Assembly: GCF_019059575.1 (NCBI RefSeq)
Contig: NW_024881714.1
Location: 372,001 to 436,000 of the forward strand
DNA length: 64,000 bases
Reading direction: 5' to 3'
Source: Amphibalanus amphitrite
Lineage: Eukaryota; Arthropoda; Thecostraca; Balanomorpha; Balanidae
Numbering within the stretch: the stretch's first letter is position 1; every line of letters begins with the position of its first letter. Under the pieces are notes generated by a model. That model was not told where the DNA came from. It did no database searches and was given only the letters and a program-made list of their open reading frames with translations. Shown here in pieces: positions 22,204 to 38,053 of this stretch. Position numbers and translations under genes: made by a program.

Positions 22204-25200
22204 ATAGCCGCTACCCGCTGCAGAAGATGGACGCGTCGCCCCGTATAGACCATAAGCGAAAGTGACGCTATGCTGCGGCGATCGCGGGGATCTGCGGCAT
22301 TAATGACGCACAGCCGAATAGGCGGCTACCGATTACATCTTCAGATCAGTGGAGAGTAGTTAACGCGCCGCAGTGGCCCGATGCCCGGAGCCGACGCACG
22401 CAGAGGAAAGCCACTGCTGATCAGAGATTAATCATCGCCGGTATGGTAAGAGTTGGACGTTAGAAATCTCCGATCGCACGGCGGAGATGGGCGATGAGTT
22501 ATGGTGGGTTGTTTGAATGTTTCCAGTCTGATTGAACTGGCATCCATGAAGAGGCGGTAGAGGCATTGAGCTTTCTCGCGCCGTTCATTTTAAAATACGT
22601 CGCTAAATAGCACGTGATGATCCCCATTAACATGACTTTGTTCCCACTACCTATATTTGTTTGTCATGAAATGGACGATCAGAGTAGCTGATTGATTCCG
22701 CGGCTGTTTTCGCTGTCATTTTTAGTTTATAACTTCAGATCTCACCGTCGGCTTTTTCATATAGATCACCTGCTTCACACGGTTCGACAAAACGCGATGA
22801 CTGAGACAGCCCAACAATTGAAGTCTCGTCTTCGCCGAAGAGCCCGCGTGCCGCACTTTCTGTCTCGAGTGCTGTCAGTCTGTCCGTCTCTGCCGATACC
22901 CGTGCTCTGATTCGAGACAATCCCATATTATCTGGACAGCGTTTTCCTCGCCGAAATCGTCACGACATGAAATTTTGCGCCGTTCTATTGTTCTTCTCCA
23001 TTTCGTTTCGAGTGAGCGGCGCAGGTAGCTATCTTTGCGTCGATCAGCAGGGTGCCTATGGTTTCTCCATCACCCGGTCTTGTCTGCGTCCGCATTGTAA
23101 AAGGCGCCAATTGCTCTGTCGGGAAAGTCTTCCGCTTTATTCTGGTCTACCGTCAAACAACGCTTTGCGTCAAGTTTAAGGTTGGCTGCGACGTGCTATG
23201 TTCCACTGACGCAACCGATCACGATGGAACCTTTATATTCCATTTCCTCATTATTTGCTAGAGCTAGGTATGTGCGTAAACATCAGGGCGGAATGACCGC
23301 TCAGTGCGACAATTCAATCGGTTGTGTGACCACAACAGGCTGACTGAAATTATGCACAATCACTGGGTGGGCGCTGCAAATGCGATGCGACTGTGGTAAT
23401 TTAGAGGCCCAGTGTCACAATTATGGCGTTTACCCTGTCAGCGCTTGACCCCGGCATACAATGCGTGACACGACGTCATTGTTCGTGTATCGGTCGATTG
23501 GTGTGGCGGGGTGCTACTGCGGAGCACAAACGACTGATGTTTGCATCACAACAATGGGAATGCGCCCACAGTTCACATGTGTGCACTACAGCTTCCATAC
23601 AACGTAATACCGCTGGTCGCCTTACGACGTAATGTGGGACATAATTCGCGACACCAACACCATTGAAAGCGTGACAAAGCACCTGTATGACGACTATGCA
23701 TTGTAATGCCATGCTTTGCATCGTTGCGATTTGTGGCCGTGGACTGAGGTCACGTGCGGCGTTTGGTCCACCAACCTGAGGAGCGTGAGCAGACGGGTGG
23801 CAGGCGGCAGCGCCTCCTTTCAGGCACGATCCACATATTGGCTTCAGCTCAGAGCGTGTCGAAGCACCAAGCACCTGCCGTCGTTTTCAATGTTATGACC
23901 TTGCGAACGTTGTGGCCGTGTGCCCGCGTGCCTGCTGAGTGAAGCCATATCTGGTTTCTGACCCCGTTGCCATCATCGGCGTGACTGCAGGCAGTATTCA
24001 TATTGTATAACTCTGCACGGTGCTAGTGCAGAGTGCACGAGGTTCGAGTGCATGGCTCCTTTACTGCAAACCTCATCTTTGGCCGTCGGTTTCTGACTGA
24101 GTCCTGAGCCTCTTCCTCGCGGCAGCCTGCTGTAACTATCTGCACGACCTAACGAATAACCACCCTATCAGCAGCTGCAGCTGATACCTCCACCAATACT
24201 CCTGCGTGTCAGAACTCGGTAGTCTGTACCATTGGCAGAGCCCGTCGACGCGTTACCGTGAACGAGCCTCGGGCCTCGAGGTAAATCCGAGCTGAGTCTC
24301 GCAACGCCTCGTGTCAAAGCCTCGCACTGCTTTAAGCCTTGAGGCGAATGCGAGTGCTAGCTCATGGACCGAACGCGAGCCCCGAGCGCCAGTCCATGAG
24401 CCCATACAAGCTCGAGCTCGGCCGCGGAGGAGCCGCCGGGCAGGTACCGTTGCATTGCAGCGCGATGCGTGCGGCACGTCTGCCCGTCTGCGCTGCCATA
24501 GCGCCCCGTTAATCTGACTCGGTGTGAACTTGGGCACCGCTTAGAATCGCATCAGCCAGGAGTCTGTACAGTGTACAGGGTGCTATAAATGCTGTAATAG
24601 AGGACATCAGAGCGGTCTTGCCAAGAAGCCTGACATGACCGTATGAACACAGCACACCTCCACAGTCTTCCAGCCAATCATGAAGAGCTTGATTGGCGTT
24701 ACACACTCGCCTGAAGTCTCGAAGGCTATGGCTAGTGGCTTGTCGCTCTGCCTTCTGCATCTGACAGGTTAAACGGCAATCACGGTGGTCGCGGGCTGTG
24801 CTTCCGTCACGCTGTCCGTCCCGTGACGCAGTACCGTGACGTGACGCGCTGTACCAACGCTGTTACACGCTGCCGTGACGCTCCGGTGACGAGCGTGGGC
24901 AGCGGACGACTGCGGTCAGTCCGCCTTCGTATACGTCGGGGAAGGCAAATTAAAAATATACCTACCGCGGAGGGAAGGCGATGGGTGTTTGTGTTTAACC
25001 ATTTATTTTGTTTCTTGGCGTTGGAGTCAAATGGTTTTACTTTTTATGCATATAATTGATCTGAAACTAATTAATGAATGCCCAAGATTTTATAACTAAG
25101 ATTTTACAGAGGAAACGCTCGCTATTTTTATATAATAAACACAAGGACATATACAAAATCGATTGAAATTAGAGACATTTTGTACCGTTAACATTACAAG

Positions 25201-26381
25201 TATTCAAAGTAGACGGTTTGACACTTGTCAGTAAGCTAATTGTGGTTTCACACAACTAATTAAGCTACATCTCTCTTGCTCACTTTCACTGAAGCCGGTC
25301 TCCCTGATCCGCCTCGTTCCGGTGACTTGTACATCATTTAAGCCTGATCGGAGACGGGTCAGTAAAACTAGCCGTGTCATGAATATGCCAGATACTGCGG
25401 TCATATACGGCTTACGGTCATATACGGCTCGTCTCCGGTATGTGCCGGGCCTCTCTCGACACGGTACATATGCTCACTTTCCCCTTCCGTGGTCGAGGTT
25501 TCATCTCTGGACGTCCGCTCTTGCGTAGTGTGAGTGACGTATGTAGCTTGTCCCGGTTCGGTGCACTCGACACTACATGTGTGGCAGATGAGGCCAGGGT
25601 GGAGAACACGCTCCTAAGATGAGGGAGGACGGGCCCTCAGCCGCTCTCAGTCGGTTTAAAGTTGAGCCCAGCTCGGTCAGCAATATATGGAAATCACATA
25701 CAGCTATGGCGTAGCGGCCGCCCGGTCGTCTGTCTGGCCTTGGTGGCGTATCACAGTCACATGCAAGTCTTGTTTGTATTGAGCATCCCACGTCACCGGG
25801 CACATTTGCTACTGCGGTCGGTCGAGATGTTGATACCCCATGTAGACAGATATTTAGAGGCCGCAGGGGATTACCGTCACTCATTCATTGTGGGGCCGAT
25901 AAGCCAGGGCAGCTCGTGCAAAGTGCTGATGCACGGGCACAAGCGCCGAATGTTTACTGCGTCGCTTTTGTAGGAGCGCAAACATACCGAAAACTGCCTG
26001 GAATGTGGGCGGTTTTGGATCCAGCACTGGAATCTAGAAAACATAATTGACTAAAGGTTCTGTACACAACTCTTCCTGTCTTTTTGTGGCATGGTATTCC
26101 AGGCAACACTAGTTCATTAAAACGAGCTAGGTCTGGACAGGACTAGTTAAGCATTTAAGTCATTGAAGTTAATTTGCTGTTGTCGGCACGACATGCCGAA
26201 TTAGGCGTTTTATAAAAGATCATCATGCCGGTTTAGTCACCGAGGAAAGTTAGTAGGTACAGAATGAAATTTTCCTCCAATTGAAGATCACGGTATGTAA
26301 ACGATAACATCCGTGTTATAATCAACAGGACGGAAAAGGGTGGTCCGACGACCGGGAGGCTCCCCGAACTGTTCCTTTGGG
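22204..26381. other. No gene confirmed
   Basis: Mixed sequence. It contains a candidate signal-peptide exon (22967-23026), a GTGACG-rich degenerate patch at about 24805-24890 and an AT-rich stretch 24940-25280. Other frames up to 132 codons show no features. Confidence 0.55.
22967..23026 (+). CDS. Candidate signal-peptide-coding first exon
   Basis: ATG at 22967 opens MKFCAVLLFFSISFRVSGAG, a typical secretory signal (hydrophobic core, small residues at the likely cut after SGA). The frame continues to 23179 with several cysteines, or an exon could end at GCGCAG/gtagct around 23025. No partner exon was found, so the product is unknown and the frame may be accidental. Confidence 0.25.
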
Positions 26382-26499
26382 GAACTGTTCTGTAAAAGGT
26401 CGAAAAGTTTGGGAAAACCGTTCCTCAGAACTGATCCTCTGAGGAGAGGAACGGTTCTGTGAAAGCTCGAAAAGTGGTAAAATCGTTCCTCAAACTGTT
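26382..26499. repeat. Two-copy tandem repeat, 67-bp period
   Basis: GAACTGTTCTGTAAAAGGTC at 26382 recurs as GAACGGTTCTGTGAAAGCTC at 26449. The match extends about 50 bases. Extra GTTCCTC/GAGGAAC inversions lie between the copies (26419-26455). Confidence 0.8.
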
Positions 26500-27376
26500 C
26501 CACATCTGGTATCTCATTTTGTACATTGCAGTTTTACATCAGGAATGTAATTATTGTTACAGTCCAGGTAATTATCTTGCATTTGTAGGCTGTGTCATTA
26601 TGATGACGCTCAATCAACCATTCCCTTATTACTTTTTTATCGTTATTCCTTATGAGTAATCCAAACTTATTGAAGCAATGTTGTAAGCCATACGACTATG
26701 AGATACTAAACTGTTTCTTAGTTCCCTTGAGAGAAAATCGCCACAATGCACAGTGGGGATTTTTCCGATCTAGCACGTATTTATTCGTAGAGGGCAAACC
26801 ATAGGTAGAATTGTAGCCAGATTGTGCACAGATGTTGACTGGTGTGTCCTGGTGAGAATTTTACCTGTAAATGTGCATAATCAACATAGTATAGGGGGTT
26901 CAATTGGACCCCCCGCTCAGCCGTTTGGCCCCTGATCAAGCTAGAGCTTCGCGTAAAAGTCAAGCGTGCTGCCTATGACGAAATTAGGCCGAATATATCC
27001 AATTTCAAAGTCCAAGGTCATAAGCTGACTTTCCAAGTCAGTTTAATGACCCAACTAAAGTTGGGAAATCGAGACCTCTTGAAACTTCGCAAAGTTAGGG
27101 TGTTACGGGGTATTTTGGGGTGCTGATCACGAATTTCATGTTAGTTTTGATCACAGACGATGTCTTTATGCATTTAGGCCAGGTCGGGTCAGGTCAGGTT
27201 AGATCAACTAGTAGGCGTCCTGCCGGCCATCCATAGAAGTGTCACCTACTACTGATAGCTTCGTAACATGGAACGAAGGCACTAGAACTACTTCGTAAAT
27301 ATTCAAATGGCTGCTAAAATCGAAATCAGCACCAAAAACTACCCTAGAAACAAGTAAAACTCGAAAAAGTGAACCA

Positions 27377-27425
27377 AGGTCATCAAAAGGTCAATGACCT
27401 TGACTTGACCTTCACGTGACCTTGA
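27377..27425. promoter_or_regulatory. Nuclear-receptor array with perfect IR1, copy 2
   Basis: AGGTCA at 27377 and 27388, with the latter forming AGGTCAATGACCT (27388-27400). TGACCTTGA, the reversed FTZ-F1/ERR extended half-site, is at 27395 and 27417, and another TGACCT is at 27406. The IR1 is identical to copy 1 although surrounding bases have diverged. Confidence 0.55.
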
Positions 27426-27568
27426 CACCCACCATTATGCATGGCACCAACATCATTTCACATATTTGAACGTTTAAAACCACAAAAAGACTGGAAACCG
27501 CGGATAATGTGAGCTGGCATACGCCGAATCGCGATTCCGGCCAAACATGGTCTCGAGAAATATGCCAC

Positions 27569-27581
27569 AGGTCAAAGGTCA
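27569..27581. promoter_or_regulatory. Perfect DR1, copy 2
   Basis: AGGTCAAAGGTCA, two hexamers with a 1-base spacer, identical to 19299-19311. Confidence 0.55.
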
Positions 27582-28459
27582 GTTGGGTCAGAGTCATGAA
27601 ATTTTTTGGTTAGATGTAAAATTGATGATCTCGAGGGTACCGAAAGTTTCGGCGCGATCAGCCGCTTTTTGCGCGAGTAATTTGCGGAAAACCATGGGGT
27701 TTTATCCGACCCCTTCCCCCTCCCCCTCCCCACAAGTGCGATGGTTAATAAGGTTACGGTATGTATAATTTACGCTTGTCATCCTATTCCTAATGAATGT
27801 GTCTCAGAAAATATGCATCATATAAATCACGAAGTAAAATTATTCGCCTATGTCCGGAACATACCTATATCATGCTGTTTGCCCTAGCGCTCCTCGAGTG
27901 GGGTGTTAAGATACTCTAATGTGAATATTCCGTGTTCAGGCAAGTTTCGGCAGCCAAACTAGGCGTTGTCTTGTGCAGAAGAAAGTGGCGAATTCGATAG
28001 GATATATTTCGGAGTGGAAAAGTGTGGAGAACATTGTTGATTTCCTACATTTATTTAGAATACCATTCCTTCAATATGGTGTCTGTAAGGTTTTTTTGTA
28101 AAGGGCATTTTTGTGACGTTAGTAAGGTTGTGGCATACTTTCTGTTTGCCATTCCATTCCTAATAAAGGTGCCTTTCAGACGATATGCAACTTTAAGACC
28201 TCGCAAGATTAAAACCAACAGGACAGGACAATGAAATTGAGCTATACTTTCGGGCCTTGCTGAGCCCATTGAGTAATCACGCATGAGTGTGAACTTTGGG
28301 CGCATTTTTCCTAGTTTTGCTGTGGACATACAGATAAAACAATGCCATATATGAAAAATTCAGACATTTCTTAGCCCTACTGACACAAAAAATAAACCAA
28401 AATCCAAAAAATATTTTTTGAATTAATAGGCGCTAGATCGGAAAAATCCCCACTGTGCA

Positions 28460-31400
28460 ATGCCGCGGCTCACTGAAGTTGCGTTGGCTGGCTGTTGCGT
28501 TGCGTTGATCAGCAGCTGACTGCGGTGCACTGCTCACTCTGAGAGCTGTAAAACTGATAACCGACAGGCCACTCTCACTGCAGTCTCGGTGGCCGAATGA
28601 TTGGGTTCGGGACACTCGCAGGCCGCCGGGCTCACTGCGCGGAGAAAGTGGTCAGTTGGTACGAGCGCGTGCAGTGATTACAGGAGCGGACGTGGCTCCA
28701 TTCGCATGGGCTGATCCAGCTTCGAAGCCGCATTCCGCTGTGGTTTTGGCACGGACCAGCGTTGAATCCGTTGATCGTAGATGGGTGATCTGGGACCATT
28801 CAGCTTACGCTGTATTGCAGTGGTTCCAGCTTTCCAGGTTTCTTGTGCTTGTTTGAAAAAGCTGCTGTCTCTTAAGGTGAAGATTTAATATACCAATGCA
28901 CATCGTCCGTCGTGATCTGGGTTCGCCTAAGTTTACCTTTACCGTGAAAGTGAACATGGGCTATATATGCGTAGCGTCCAACGACAGACCACGCGCAGAT
29001 GAATGGCTCGGTGGTCGACCTCATTTGGCTAACAATCCCGGAGAACGGTTTCGTCGCAGGTGGAAGGCGAACCGTCCCGGCGCGTCAGTGTCATTAGGAA
29101 TGGTCCGCTCGATCACGGCGCGTCGGTGGCGGAAGCGGCGCGCCGCATACGTCGCACCTGCGCCATTATCGCTGCGGGCGTCAAGTGCTGACTTCCTCCG
29201 TGTAGGTACAGTTACGACATAGGTGTGTTTATACTGTTTATGTAAGCGCCGTCTGCGAATAACTGGCTGGGGCGGCACGAATTGTTACATAGGTATTTAA
29301 ATTCACCTTTTACCATTTACTTTGCGATTTCAATTGATGTCTTTCTTTGCCCATTTCAAGAGCAAAACTCCTTGTAGTTATCACTAAGATCTGGCGCTTT
29401 TTTGTGTCATGGACTCTGGTTCTAGCGACCTTCCAGCTCTATCTGGAGGTTATGTGTCAGATTTGGCGATCGGCGCCATCCATTGTCTCCGGAGCGCCAT
29501 CCGTCGTCTCAGCTGGCTTGCCCCGTCCCCGCCGGGTTTCACGTTAGTGTTTACCAGACGGGCATAATGGCAGCAGCGCTTGACTCTATCTTTGGTTGGT
29601 GGTAAATACAAATGAATAGGTACCCAATCGTGCTTCGCCATACATTCTCTTCTCCCGGTAATTGCATTAGTGCTTAGTTGATAACTTGCGAGCTTTCAAT
29701 TAAGTCGAAAGAGAGAAGCTGTTGTCGGTTACCGACCGAAAGCCTAAATGCCTTACAAATATGTGACGTTTTCGTGAATAACTAGCTAGGTAATTGTGAT
29801 AAAACGGCTTTCATGCATTGTTTCGGTGTCAGTTTGTTATAAGCTCTGATTGGTTTGATAAGCTCATTACATCAGATATGGCTAAGGGCAAGTATTTATA
29901 TTTAGCTCATGGAATTATGTGAGGTGTATGTAAAATAGCCATGGTATTTCATCCCCGTGGACAGCCTTCTTTTCTGTTCTTTCTGGTGAGATCTTAGTTG
30001 GGAATACATGCCATTGTGATGTAATTTAAAATTGATCGCTTATGCATGCGGTCTATAAAATGTGAAAGTGAAAATGATATAAATGCTTGTCCTAATTGGA
30101 TCGAAATTATCTCAAGCTTGTAGCCCAACTTTTTAATGACGCAAATGCGGCTATGTAGTTATTAGGTATGCCAAGCGTACGTTATTCGTCTTTTTTAATG
30201 TTACCCTAAATGAACATTTAGTTTGACTAGATAAACATTTAATTAGGCAAATGATAATTTCATTACCAAAGCTGAACTTACCAAATCCCAGTTGCAGACG
30301 AACCCTATTCAGACGAGACCTCACTCCCCTGCCCTGCTGAGAGCGTCTTTAAATTCAATTAAGATACTGTCACTGAGCCTGTCTCGGCACAGTGGCGCCC
30401 TAAGTGCCGGCTAACCCGACCTGTGATTAGTGATCACTCCAATGGAAGGACGGCGTGACTCCATCGAAACCAAGGACGCAGGTGCGGCTGCCACTCCCTC
30501 TTTGCTGCAGGGGTACTGGGTCCGGTGCCAGGTGTACCCTGGTGTTTCTTAGTAGAGGTGTTAGAAACAAAGCAATGGGCATAGAATAAGACTGGGATAA
30601 TATGAGAGGGAACTTGGTTATGCGGCACCCCAACCGACATGCTGTTTATATGCGCAGTGGCCAGTTCCATTTCGGACCAGTTTCCACTTGGGATACATCA
30701 CAGCCTTTAGGCGGCATCCTATGTAGCTTGCATGCTGCAGCCCTCCTTGTCCCTTGTACGAGCCTGCACAGTGCGCAGCTGCCGTGATGGAGCCTACGAT
30801 GCCGAGTCACGACTCAGACATGGCTACCGCTCAGCGGTGCAATTAGATTGGTGTCAGCCTTTTCAGACGTCAGTTCACTCCTCTTTCGCAGTGATGCACA
30901 CTGTCGGGCTCCCGCTGGGCCGGCGACTTAGCAGCCGCATGTAACCTTGTCTCATTAGACCCTGTGACCTGCATGTCACAGGAAGGTCACATGTCACATG
31001 GCCGTGACGGTCAGTCAGTGTGCCGGGGGCCGTACGCTAAAGTGCTGGAGCGCCGTGACCTCGCGTTCCTCGGGGCGAGGCGTGACGGGCCTGCGGTCGC
31101 GGTGTCGAATGTCGGTGATCGTGCCGTGAAATGTGATCTCCTCAGGGGCTCCGGGACACGTGCGTCGGCAGACCCCGAGGCGATGGCTCGTGACCAGTCA
31201 TGGTGCTCCACTGCAGACCTCCCCTGAGCCGGTGTCGGCTGTCCGGCATGAATGAATACAATATATTGCAGAACTATTGAACGATTTGAACATTCATTGC
31301 ATGCGTCGGCACATAGGCTGTGAATGGAGTAGCATGATGCCGAAGTAGTATGATATTACATGGGACGTGCCATACAAACACAGACATGACACGTAGCCGC

Positions 31401-33656
31401 TGTCGGACATCCTGAACCATCCCAAATAGTCTGCTGTCTACGATACTGAGGGTACTGACCCGTGACATTGCCTTATAGACGCTTCAGGACTGTGTGATAT
31501 GCCATGCCTTTAATGGCACCAATATCCATTAAATACCTGCCAACGTTCTTCGCGTGCTCGTCAGAGCGTGGCGAAGCTCCCATTCCGAATTGGCCATACC
31601 ACAGTATCCTCCCAGGGCCCAATATCCTCCCAGTCTTGGGTCCGGGGCCCGGAGGTCGTCAGGCCCAGCCCATGCCTTGTCGGGCCCCTCTGCCGCTGTG
31701 TCATGCCGCCTCCTCCCAGCTCAGGCCGATAACGGGCCTCACCAAACACGGAAACCGCTCATCGGCCGATCGCAGTCGCCGAATCTTCAGCTGCGTGGAG
31801 GGGACGGCCGAATTCAGAAAGAGAATTATATCGGTCGGAGCGATCTCAAGACCGTGTCAGTGGAGAGAGGACTGGAGGCAGAGAGGGACGAACAAATAAT
31901 GGAGGAAGGAGAACGTGAGGGACTGGGATGGGAAGGGGAGACGGGAGAAGCGTGCCGAGGACTGGTCTCTCGTTCCTATCGTAACGCCCGGTCGGGCCGG
32001 TCGGCCCGGGAGCTTTGATCAGTCGGCAGCCGATAAGTGGATGGAAAGGTGGTGTGTCTGGGTGTCAGGTAAAATTGAGACGGTGTGCGATATTTCAGAC
32101 ACGCTGCTTGAACCAGCGGGATTCATATAGCTATTGCGAAAGTGGCGTTGTGACTAGTCGATATTGATGTTCTACCGCTCAATCCCCTGCCAGGTGCGTG
32201 CTTCACTGGAATGACTGCATCCGTCTTTGCATAGATATTGAGCAACGGAGCAAATTAATCAATGCAATACATCACCCATTCTGGTATTGAGCCTCATCCG
32301 ACCTCAACAGACCAACGCGCGATATCTGGCCGGTGATGCGAGATGCCTTTGTAGTCGGCAGTAAGATCGTGCAGATTCGTTACATGATATCACGTCCTGC
32401 CCTGCTGAGCCGCTATGTCGTGTTTACCGTCAGCCCCGTGCACAGGAGCATAAGTGGAAAATGTAACTGAAGACCATCCCGTGATTATCTTCACGCACAT
32501 GATTCGGCTGACGGGCAAACACCACTGTGTTTTGTTCTTGGTTAGGGGGCGTGCAGTTTGCGCCGGGTGAGCAAGCGTTTTAGAAGGTGCATATTCCAAG
32601 GGGCTGCTGGCCTCATGCGCATGCTTCTTGTGATTGATGACATATCATTCTTTGAGTTTCTTCTTGTGATGTCATATTATTGCTGGTTACGGAGGGGTTT
32701 TCATTTCGTCTGCTGTAATACAGTTGTCGATTGTCATCGCTAATCAGGAGTCGCATCATCAGCGAGCCTGCCTCATTAACATTCCAGTAATTGACGAACT
32801 GGTGTAAAGGACAAAAGTGATCTCTTGTTCACCGCTCTGTCATGGATTCATAGGTACTCACAGTTGATCACGAATCCCATCTCACAATTTACTCAGTGTA
32901 TTGCCAGCAGAAAGGCCAGCTGTCTGATCTATCTGAAAGAAATCACCTCGCTACAGAATGGTCATATCGACCTGCACGACGATTTGTCGTAGAACATGTT
33001 TCTTTTATGGTATTTTGGAATGCTGCAGCTGCAGCTCGACATTGTTGCACGCCAACGTAAAACATGGTTGTCATTTCGGATTGTACGTACCTAGCTAGTC
33101 AGATGATAGGTATGTGTGTCGGCCCGTTTTAACCAGTCATGCGTTTGGTTCTCTGCAAAAAGTCATAAGCTGACTCGTTTTATTGTCCACTACATCGTAT
33201 CTGTACACAGCTTCGTTGCAGTTAGAGGAAATTTCAGGTCAATTCCAATATCCAGATTCTAGTGAATTTCCAATATTGCCACGTCTAATCCTTACTTGCT
33301 ATGGCATTGCCAACCCACTGCGCGTAGCCCCCATATACCTACTCGTATACGAGCATTCAGCGTTTCAACAGTCACGATTGAAATGTTCTTAAACTGTTGG
33401 CACCTCTCCTGCATGACATCCTCGTCTCTGTAAGACATCCCTCTTGACCTCATCCTCTCCTGATCCTTTGAGCTATCTGCCCGGCCAATTGATACCCGCC
33501 TTTTCTGTGCTGTCCACGCCAACACCCAATAGCGGCAGCCACTAACACCCCTAATACAGCAGTCAGACTCGTCTCACTGAAGTTGTCATAACTCCGACCT
33601 GTGATGCAACTGTACGGAGAAGAAGAGACCGGTTTCGATTGGTCGGGTCAAGGTCG
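28460..33656. other. No gene supported
   Basis: Mostly AT-leaning sequence, strongly so at 29280-30300. A perfect 8-bp hairpin CCTGTGAC/GTCACAGG is at 30961-30982. Frames up to 154 codons (31554-32018, + strand) have no recognisable features. Confidence 0.55.
30961..30982. repeat. 8-bp perfect hairpin
   Basis: CCTGTGAC (30961-30968) and GTCACAGG (30975-30982) flank ctgcat. GTCACATG repeats follow. Confidence 0.8.
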
Positions 33657-33658
33657 TG

Positions 33659-33711
33659 TTGACGTCACTGGGCCTGTAGGGAGGTGGGGGGAGGGGGCGG
33701 GGTGGGGGTGG
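33659..33711. promoter_or_regulatory. CRE plus G-rich, GC-box-like tract
   Basis: TGACGTCA at 33660-33667, then five G-blocks in 34 bases (gggaggtggggggagggggc and on, 33678-33711) containing ggggcgggg. It could form a G-quadruplex or act as a GC-box promoter. A TATATAA-like sequence lies 320 bases downstream (34029). No exon follows that I can support. Confidence 0.3.
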
Positions 33712-37913
<4,202 letters not shown>

Positions 37914-38053
37914 ATGTGGCTGGATTTCGTGGCCCGCCGGGATGTGAATGTGGCGAATATCGTAAACGAGCTCCAGTCGAAGCGACTCTGTGGTTCAGGG
38001 AGCTCTGAATTGCAGGTTGTCGCCGGCTCGAGTGAACTGCCGCTCACTCCGAG
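37914..38053 (+). CDS. Exon 1 (start-codon exon) of the 1525-residue protein
   Basis: The frame opens at ATG 37914, with TAG in frame only four codons upstream, and reads MWLDFVARRDVNVANIVNEL and onward for 46 codons. It ends with two bases, AG, before a consensus gtaagt donor. Exon 2 begins with C after a strong acceptor, so the joined codon AGC encodes Ser47 and the frame runs on into the long exon-2 frame. The exon is only 140 nt, which is why it hides below usual open-frame cut-offs. Its peptide looks more ordered (hydrophobic and charged residues alternating) than the rest of the protein. The transcription start is not identifiable. An upstream non-coding exon or another promoter remains possible. 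Confidence 0.75.

Larger units (their letters stand above)
26895..27748. mobile_element. TTAA-flanked interspersed element, copy 2
   Basis: Collinear with 18546-19472 from about GTTTGGCCCCTGATC (26923; 18646 in copy 1) to TTAA at 27745-27748. The left terminus is not clear: no TTAACCC is found, so that end is probably lost or diverged. Nine exact AGGTCA/TGACCT hexamers remain. The G-tract near the right end is replaced by a C-rich run (27710-27731). Confidence 0.65.
26747..28459. mobile_element. 1.7-kb element with perfect 28-bp terminal inverted repeats
   Basis: TGCACAGTGGGGATTTTTCC and eight further bases (26747-26774) are matched exactly, 28 of 28, in reverse complement at 28432-28459. 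Weaker similarity extends about 12 bases inward. A CAGTGGGG terminus resembles hAT-type ends. CAATGC occurs just outside or overlapping both ends, but a clean 8-bp duplication is not present. No transposase frame remains. The second TTAA-family copy lies within, and a related pair of about 58-bp segments recurs at about 27777 and 28146. Confidence 0.65.

Noticed and set aside
21524-22265. Ser/Leu- and Arg/Glu-repeat frames on both strands
   Set aside because: They are translations of the CT and GA arrays.
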